64,000 nucleotides of DNA from CF-162 sp040882565 (GTDB taxonomy: Bacteria; Chloroflexota; Dehalococcoidia; SM23-28-2; RBG-16-64-32). The position numbers and the translations under genes were made by a program. Below are positions 59,273-64,000 of this stretch, one piece after another. The DNA lies in assembly GCA_040882565.1 (NCBI GenBank), contig JBBEAZ010000042.1, positions 146,423-210,422 of the forward strand, given 5' to 3'. How positions within the stretch are numbered: the first letter of the stretch is position 1; each line of letters begins with the position of its first letter. The notes beneath the pieces were generated by a model. The model worked only from the letters and a program-made list of their open reading frames with translations. It did not search any database and had not been told where the DNA came from.

Positions 59273-60292
59273 CTAGTCGAACGTCTTCGTTAGTTTGACG
59301 AAGGCCGTCATCCGCGCTTTCGCGCCACCGGAGTCGATGGATTCAGCGGCGCGCTGAATGCCGTCGCGCATGTCGGTGGCGATGTCGGCGGCGACCAGCG
59401 CGGCGGCTGAGTTCAGAAGGACGACGTCGCGGATGGGGCCCTGTTCGCCCGAGAGGACCGCCGCGAGCACCGTTGCGTTCTCCTCTGGCGAGCCACCCTT
59501 GATCGCGGCAGGGAGGGCGTTGGCCAGTCCCAGCTTCTTCGCCTCGATGGTGTATTCGCTGGTCTCGCCGGCGTTCATCTCGAAGACCGGGTTCGGGCCA
59601 TTGAGCGCGAGTTCGTCGCTGCCGTCGTGGCCGTGGACGACGAGAACGTGGCGGCTGCCCAAGCGCTCGAGTGCGGCCGCCATCAGCACGGCAAGCTCCG
59701 GCCGGGCGACACCCAGAAGCTGGGACTGGGCGTGCGCCGGATTGGTGAGCGGGCCGAGGATGTTGAAGGCGGTGCGGACGCCGATTTCGCGGCGAGTCGG
59801 CGCGGCGTACTTCATCGCCGGGTGGAAGGCCTGGGCGAACATGAAGCCGAAGCCGGTCTCGTCGATGCATTGCGCGACCTGCTCCGGCATCAAGTTGATC
59901 TTTGCGCCGAGGGCCTCCAGCACGTCGGCTGAACCGCAGCCGCTAGACATCGCGCGGTTGCCGTGCTTGGCGACGCGCGCGCCCGCGCCGGCCGCGACGA
60001 ACGCGGATGCGGTCGAGACGTTGAACGTGCCGCGACCGTCGCCGCCCGTGCCGCAAGTGTCCAACAGCGGGCCGTCGACGGTCACGCGAAGAGCGTGGTC
60101 GCGCATCACGCGCGCCATGCCGCTGATTTCGTCAACGGTCTCGCCCTTGAGCCGCAGAGCGACGAGGAAGGCCGAGAGCTGCGCGGGCGTCGCCTCGCCG
60201 CTGAAGATGTCTTCCATTGCGGCGGCGGCTTCGCCTTCGTCGAGGTCGCGCTGTTCGTTGATCAGGGCGTCGATGGCTTCGCGGATGGTCAT
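59273..60292 (-). CDS. trpD: Anthranilate phosphoribosyltransferase
   Basis: 339 residues. An N-terminal helical domain is followed by the glycine motif TCGTGGDGRGTFNVSTASAF (PRPP binding) and KHGNRAMSSGCGSADVLEALG. RREIGVRTAFNILGPLTNPA and the VVHGHDGSDELAL strand are typical. It attaches the phosphoribosyl group to anthranilate. It starts 2 bases after the trpG stop. Confidence 0.97.
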   Translation of the reverse strand: MTIREAIDALINEQRDLDEGEAAAAMEDIFSGEATPAQLSAFLVALRLKGETVDEISGMARVMRDHALRVTVDGPLLDTCGTGGDGRGTFNVSTASAFVAAGAGARVAKHGNRAMSSGCGSADVLEALGAKINLMPEQVAQCIDETGFGFMFAQAFHPAMKYAAPTRREIGVRTAFNILGPLTNPAHAQSQLLGVARPELAVLMAAALERLGSRHVLVVHGHDGSDELALNGPNPVFEMNAGETSEYTIEAKKLGLANALPAAIKGGSPEENATVLAAVLSGEQGPIRDVVLLNSAAALVAADIATDMRDGIQRAAESIDSGGAKARMTAFVKLTKTFD

Positions 60293-60294
60293 CG

Positions 60295-60858
60295 CTAGGT
60301 CTCCAGGAAGTTCTTAAGGATGTGCTTGCCCTCACCCGTGAGGATCGACTCGGGGTGGAACTGCACGCCCTCGATGGGGAAGCGGCGGTGACGGACGCCC
60401 ATGATGACACCGCTGTCGGTCGTTGCGGTGACCTCGAGGTCTTCCGGCAGCTTCGCTTTGTCGATTGCGAGAGAGTGGTAGCGGATCGCCTCGAAGGGGT
60501 TCTCGATGTTGCGGAAGATGCCCTTGCCGTCGTGGTGGATCATCGAGGTCTTGCCGTGGACGATCTCGCCGGCACCGACGGTCTCGCCGCCGAAGGCCTC
60601 GCCTATCGCCTGGTGGCCGAGGCAGACGCCGAGCAGCGGAGTGCGGCCAGCGAAGTGCTTGATCAGCGGGATGCTGATGCCGGCGTCCTTCGGCGTACGC
60701 GGGCCCGGCGAGACGACGATCTTCTCGGGCGCCATCACGTCGATATCTTCGACCGTTGCCTGGTCGTTGCGGACGACTTCGACTTCGGCGCCGAGTTCGC
60801 AGAGGTATTGGTAGAGGTTGTATGTGAAGCTGTCGTAGTTGTCGAGCAAGAGGATCAT
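60295..60858 (-). CDS. trpG: Anthranilate synthase glutamine amidotransferase subunit
   Basis: 187 residues, class I glutamine amidotransferase. The Cys nucleophile is in LLGVCLGHQAIGEAFGG and the His/Glu pair in GVQFHPESILT. It delivers ammonia to TrpE, but an SDR gene separates the two here. Its ATG overlaps the SDR stop by 4 bases. Confidence 0.97.
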   Translation of the reverse strand: MILLLDNYDSFTYNLYQYLCELGAEVEVVRNDQATVEDIDVMAPEKIVVSPGPRTPKDAGISIPLIKHFAGRTPLLGVCLGHQAIGEAFGGETVGAGEIVHGKTSMIHHDGKGIFRNIENPFEAIRYHSLAIDKAKLPEDLEVTATTDSGVIMGVRHRRFPIEGVQFHPESILTGEGKHILKNFLET

Positions 60859-61637
60859 TGCTGGCCTCCGGATTGCCGGTCAGGGTTGGCGCCCTGGCTG
60901 ACGGGTTGTTGGTGTTGTACATAGATCTCGCGGTTGATGGTGACGCCGGAGATGTCGCGGGCGGCGTCGCTGCAGAGCCAGAGCACCGCTGGCACGAGGT
61001 CCTCGGGCTGGCCGACCTGGACGTCCTTGTACGCTTGGGCGATGCTCTCCTCCGTCTGGTGGGCTCGCCAGAACGGGGTGTCTGTGACGCCGGGAGTGAA
61101 GGCGTTGACGCGGATGCCATAGCGGGCAACTTCCAACGCCAGCGTCTGTGTGAAGTGGATGACGGCGGCCTTCGACGCCCCGTACGCGGAGGCACCGATA
61201 CGTGAGCGCATGCCAAGGCCAGACGCCGTATTGACGATAACGCCCGAGCGCTGCGGGATCATCTGCTGGAGGACGGCGCGCGAACAGAGAAAGGTGCCGC
61301 GCACGTTAGTCGCGAAAACGGCGTCAAAGTCCTCGTCGGTCATTCGCGCCACAAGGATGCCGAGCGCGCGACCGGCGTTGTTGACGAGGGTATCGACGCG
61401 CCCGAAGCGCTCGATCGTCGCGGCAACCATGGCCTCAACCCGCGCCGTCTGCGAGACGTCGCAGGCGACGGGCAGCGCGGCGCCGCCGATCTCGGCGGCC
61501 ACAGCGTCGGCGGCAACGGCGTTGACATCGGCGACCACCACGGAAGCACCCACAGCGGCGAAGCCGAGCGCGATTGCTCGGCCGATGCCGCTGCCGGCGC
61601 CGGTTACGATCGCGACCTGGCCGTCAAATGCGCCCAT
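60855..61637 (-). CDS. SDR-family oxidoreductase between trpE and trpG
   Basis: 260 residues. NAD(P) motif VTGAGSGIGRAIALGFA, LVNNAGRALG, and the catalytic Tyr/Lys in YGASKAAVIHF mark a classical short-chain dehydrogenase. It overlaps trpE by 1 base (TGATG) and trpG by 4 bases, so it is translated with the anthranilate synthase subunits. It has no role in known tryptophan synthesis; the substrate is probably a ketone or 3-hydroxyacyl compound. Confidence 0.88.
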   Translation of the reverse strand: MGAFDGQVAIVTGAGSGIGRAIALGFAAVGASVVVADVNAVAADAVAAEIGGAALPVACDVSQTARVEAMVAATIERFGRVDTLVNNAGRALGILVARMTDEDFDAVFATNVRGTFLCSRAVLQQMIPQRSGVIVNTASGLGMRSRIGASAYGASKAAVIHFTQTLALEVARYGIRVNAFTPGVTDTPFWRAHQTEESIAQAYKDVQVGQPEDLVPAVLWLCSDAARDISGVTINREIYVQHQQPVSQGANPDRQSGGQQ

Positions 61638-63142
61638 CAGTACCCTAGACTACCGGTGAGCGCCGTCTTCTCCATGGCTTCGGCTTCATCGATCGCCTGG
61701 AGGGTGGCGCGCGCCTTGTTCAGCGTCTCCTGATACTCGGTGTCAGGGACGCTGTCGTAGACCACCCCGCCGCCAGCCTGGATGTTGGCGAGGCCGTCCT
61801 TGAGGACGATGGTGCGGATGGTGATGGCGGTGTCCATGTTGCCTGAGAAGTCGAAGTAGCCGACAGCGCCGCCGTAGGGGCCGCGGCGGTCGGGCTCCAG
61901 TTCGCTGATGATCTCCATCGCGCGGATCTTGGGTGCGCCGCTGAGGGTGCCTGCAGGGAAGCAGGCGCGCAGGGCGTCGTAGGCCGACATGCCTTCCTTG
62001 ATCTTGCCGGTGACGCGCGAGACGAGGTGCATGACGTGCGAGTAGCGCTCGATCACCATGAACTCCTTGACGACGACGCTCCCCGGCTCGCTGACGCGGC
62101 CAATGTCGTTGCGGCCGAGGTCGACCAGCATGACATGCTCAGCGCGCTCCTTCTCGTCGTTGGCGAGGTGCTCGGCGATCGCGGCGTCCTCGTCCGGGTC
62201 GCGGCCACGGGGCATCGTGCCCGCGATCGGGTGCGTCTCGACGACGCCGTCCTCGACGCGGACGAGCATCTCAGGCGAGGCGCCGATGATGTACGAGTCG
62301 CCCATCGCGAGGTAGTACATGTACGGCGAGGGGTTCACCTGGCGCAGCGCGCGGTAGATCGAGAACGGGTGCGCAGCGGTCTCACGAGAGAGGCGTTGCG
62401 AGGGCACGGCCTGGATGATGTCGCCTTCGACGACGTACTCCTTCACCCTCTCGACGCGAGAGTGGTACTCCTCCCGTGTGGTGTTGGAGGTTACGTCGCT
62501 TTGAGCGTGATAGAGCGAGGTCTGGTATGGGCTGGCGGGCAGGGCGTGGCTGAGCCGCTTCGCCAGTTCGTCGATCCTCCAACAGGCCTGGCGGTAGGAC
62601 GCTTCGACGTCGCCGTCGAGCCGACAGTGGGCAACGACCTTGATCACGTGCTTGATGTGATCGAAGACGAGCAGCGCGTCGACGAACATGAAGAGCGCCT
62701 CAGGCAGACCCTGGGCGTCGGCTGTCGGTACCTTGACGCGCGGCTCGAAGTGACGCACGACGTCGTAGGCGAGGAAGCCGACGGCGCCACCGGTGAAGCG
62801 GGGGAGCGATGTGCGCGCCTCGCTGTCCTTGGGATGGGAGAGGCGGTAGCGGGCCATCTCTTCCTGGACTTCGATCAAGGGATCGACGCCGTCGTCCGGG
62901 TCGGCGAACGGGCCGCTGCGGTAGACGCGATAGGGTTCGGTGCCGATGAAGCTGTAGCGGGCCATGCGCTCGCCGCCCTCTACGGACTCCAGCAGGAACG
63001 AATGATCACCCCGCGCCACCTTGAGGAACGCCGACACCGGGGTCTCGAGGTCGGCCGGAACGTCTCGGAAGATCGGGATGAGGTTATTTTCACCGCGCTG
63101 TGCGATTTCCAGGACTTGTTCGAGGGTTGGTGTGTAGTTCAC
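61637..63142 (-). CDS. trpE: Anthranilate synthase component I
   Basis: 501 residues from GTG 63142, which overlaps the trpS stop as GTGA and has GGAGGTGA upstream; the longer frame to 63220 runs back inside trpS. The chorismate-utilising domain is complete: AVPSQRLSRE, HPIAGTMPRGRD, MLVDLGRNDIGRVS, and FPAGTLSGAPKIRAMEIISELE near the C-terminus. The N-terminal regulatory lobe has LLESVEGGERMARYSFIG, whose Ser is the usual tryptophan feedback site (LLES element). It makes anthranilate with TrpG. Confidence 0.97.
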   Translation of the reverse strand: MNYTPTLEQVLEIAQRGENNLIPIFRDVPADLETPVSAFLKVARGDHSFLLESVEGGERMARYSFIGTEPYRVYRSGPFADPDDGVDPLIEVQEEMARYRLSHPKDSEARTSLPRFTGGAVGFLAYDVVRHFEPRVKVPTADAQGLPEALFMFVDALLVFDHIKHVIKVVAHCRLDGDVEASYRQACWRIDELAKRLSHALPASPYQTSLYHAQSDVTSNTTREEYHSRVERVKEYVVEGDIIQAVPSQRLSRETAAHPFSIYRALRQVNPSPYMYYLAMGDSYIIGASPEMLVRVEDGVVETHPIAGTMPRGRDPDEDAAIAEHLANDEKERAEHVMLVDLGRNDIGRVSEPGSVVVKEFMVIERYSHVMHLVSRVTGKIKEGMSAYDALRACFPAGTLSGAPKIRAMEIISELEPDRRGPYGGAVGYFDFSGNMDTAITIRTIVLKDGLANIQAGGGVVYDSVPDTEYQETLNKARATLQAIDEAEAMEKTALTGSLGY

Positions 63143-64000
63143 TTGCTCACCTCCACGCCCTCGCCGCGGAAGTAGGTGAGGCCCATCGCGGAGCGGGCGA
63201 GTTCCAGCGTCTCGTGGCATTCTTTGCGCGCGCGTGCCGAGCCGGCCTGGATGATCTCCTCGATGAGGCCCTTCCGCTTCTCGAATTTCGCGCGGCGTTC
63301 GCGTATTGGTTCGAGGAAGCGGTTAATCGCGGCCGCGAGCTTCTTCTTGACTTCGACGTCGCCGACTGCGCCCTTGAGGTAACGCTCTTCGAGATCGGCG
63401 ACCTCGGCCTTGTCGTCGTTGAACTCCCGGTGATAGATGAAGACCGGATTGCCCTCGACGCGCCCGGGGATGTCGGCGCGGATGCGGTTAGGGTCTGTGA
63501 ACATCGTCTGCACCTTCGCTTCGACGACGTCCGGCGGGTCCGAGAGGAAGATCACGTTGCCGATCGACTTGCTGGCCTTGGAGCCGCCGTCGGTGCCGAC
63601 GAGGACGGGCGTGATCGGCGCATCGGGTTCGGGGAAGACCTCGGCGTAGGTCTGGTTGAAGCGCCGCGCGATCTCCCGCGCCAGTTCGACATGAGATGCC
63701 TGGTCCTTGCCGACGGGCACGACGTCGCCACGCACCATCAGGATGTCCGCCGATTGCAGGATCGGGTAGGAGAGGAGCGCCATCGACGCGGTCTCCAGCT
63801 GGAGGTCCCGCACCTGGTCTTTGAGCGTGGGAATGCGCTGCGCCCGCGGCACGCCCACGAGCGGCATGAACAGCCAGAACAGCTCCAGCACCTCCGGCAC
63901 GAGCGACTGCAGGTAGATCGTCGACTTCTGCGGATCGATGCCGACGGAGAGGTAGTCGAGCACGCACTCGCGGATGTTGTGGCCGATCTCTTCGAGGTCG
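63139..64000 (-). CDS. trpS: Tryptophanyl-tRNA synthetase (5' partial)
   Basis: The frame is open to the right edge: codons beyond 63963 read DLEEIGHNIREC, so the N-terminal HIGH motif lies outside. The visible part has VGIDPQKSTIYLQSLVPE, the PILQSADILMVRGDVVPVGKDQ Trp-binding region, the KMSKS-equivalent GSKASKSIGNVIFLSDPP, and the C-terminal anticodon region. It begins the tryptophan operon seen here, and its stop overlaps the trpE start by 4 bases. Coupling charging and synthesis genes suggests shared control, for instance a trp-sensing leader beyond the window. Confidence 0.96.
   Translation of the reverse strand, partial: DLEEIGHNIRECVLDYLSVGIDPQKSTIYLQSLVPEVLELFWLFMPLVGVPRAQRIPTLKDQVRDLQLETASMALLSYPILQSADILMVRGDVVPVGKDQASHVELAREIARRFNQTYAEVFPEPDAPITPVLVGTDGGSKASKSIGNVIFLSDPPDVVEAKVQTMFTDPNRIRADIPGRVEGNPVFIYHREFNDDKAEVADLEERYLKGAVGDVEVKKKLAAAINRFLEPIRERRAKFEKRKGLIEEIIQAGSARARKECHETLELARSAMGLTYFRGEGVEVSK

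Overview
The window is a 64 kb piece of a GC-rich bacterial chromosome. It most likely comes from a Chloroflexota lineage near the Dehalococcoidia. This is inferred from the mix of F420-type luciferase-like oxidoreductase, secreted proteins with Pro/Thr-rich linkers and dockerin-like C-termini, a YvcK with an N-terminal membrane anchor, an L25/CTC protein and a T-box leader on leuS. No rRNA is present to fix the taxonomy. Many genes have clear Shine-Dalgarno sites. Several single genes instead have a -10-like hexamer 6-8 bases before the start codon, which suggests leaderless mRNAs.

Layout. 1-4.4 kb: secreted or envelope genes (a surface protein cut by the left edge, an alpha/beta hydrolase, signal peptidase I, an M23-like lipoprotein). 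4.4-13 kb: an F420-type oxidoreductase, glycogen phosphorylase coupled to a zinc alcohol dehydrogenase, two VOC proteins with an AraC regulator, and a DUF7064-phosphotransferase-DUF6285 operon. 13-14.8 kb: a lipoprotein, tRNA-Leu(GAG), tRNA-Cys, a repeat element and a small membrane protein. 14.8-18.9 kb: a transhydrogenase gene (sthA) broken by a frameshift and by a 2,630-bp IS1595-like element. The element has 23-bp inverted repeats, an 8-bp target duplication, and cargo of a HEPN-like gene plus a membrane-protein gene. 18.9-22.6 kb (minus): tRNA-Ala(GGC), a leucine T-box, mgtC, leuS and tRNA-Leu(UAA).

22.6-34.5 kb: a class III CoA-transferase, a frameshifted TMEM175 channel, rplY, fmt, a lipoprotein, an oligopeptide-binding protein, secG, yvcK, gatB, a dienelactone hydrolase and a subtilase. 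34.5-45.6 kb: thyX, a MOSC protein, folD, a cupredoxin, a nitrilase, a DUF2182/DUF1326 pair with possible metal-binding features, a PNPOx-like protein, a second copy of the repeat, an EF-G-like GTPase and a MaoC/SDR pair. 45.7-55.3 kb: a large DUF3352/DUF2207 hybrid, an M50 protease with CBS domains, a peptide ABC operon lacking ATPases, an ArsC-HIT fusion and a membrane protein. 55.3-64 kb (minus): a compact tryptophan operon trpS-trpE-SDR-trpG-trpD-trpC-methyltransferase-trpF-PH protein-trpB, with no trpA; trpS is cut by the right edge.

The best candidate for something undescribed is the IS1595-like element. Its two same-strand cargo genes, a HEPN-like protein with an R-x4-H motif and a small multi-pass membrane protein, look like a mobile defence or toxin pair. 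The membrane gene carries an in-frame amber codon. Other leads are the Leu T-box that places mgtC ahead of leuS, the ArsC-HIT fusion, the nested DUF3352/DUF2207 protein, and several single-base frameshifts that need to be separated from sequencing error.
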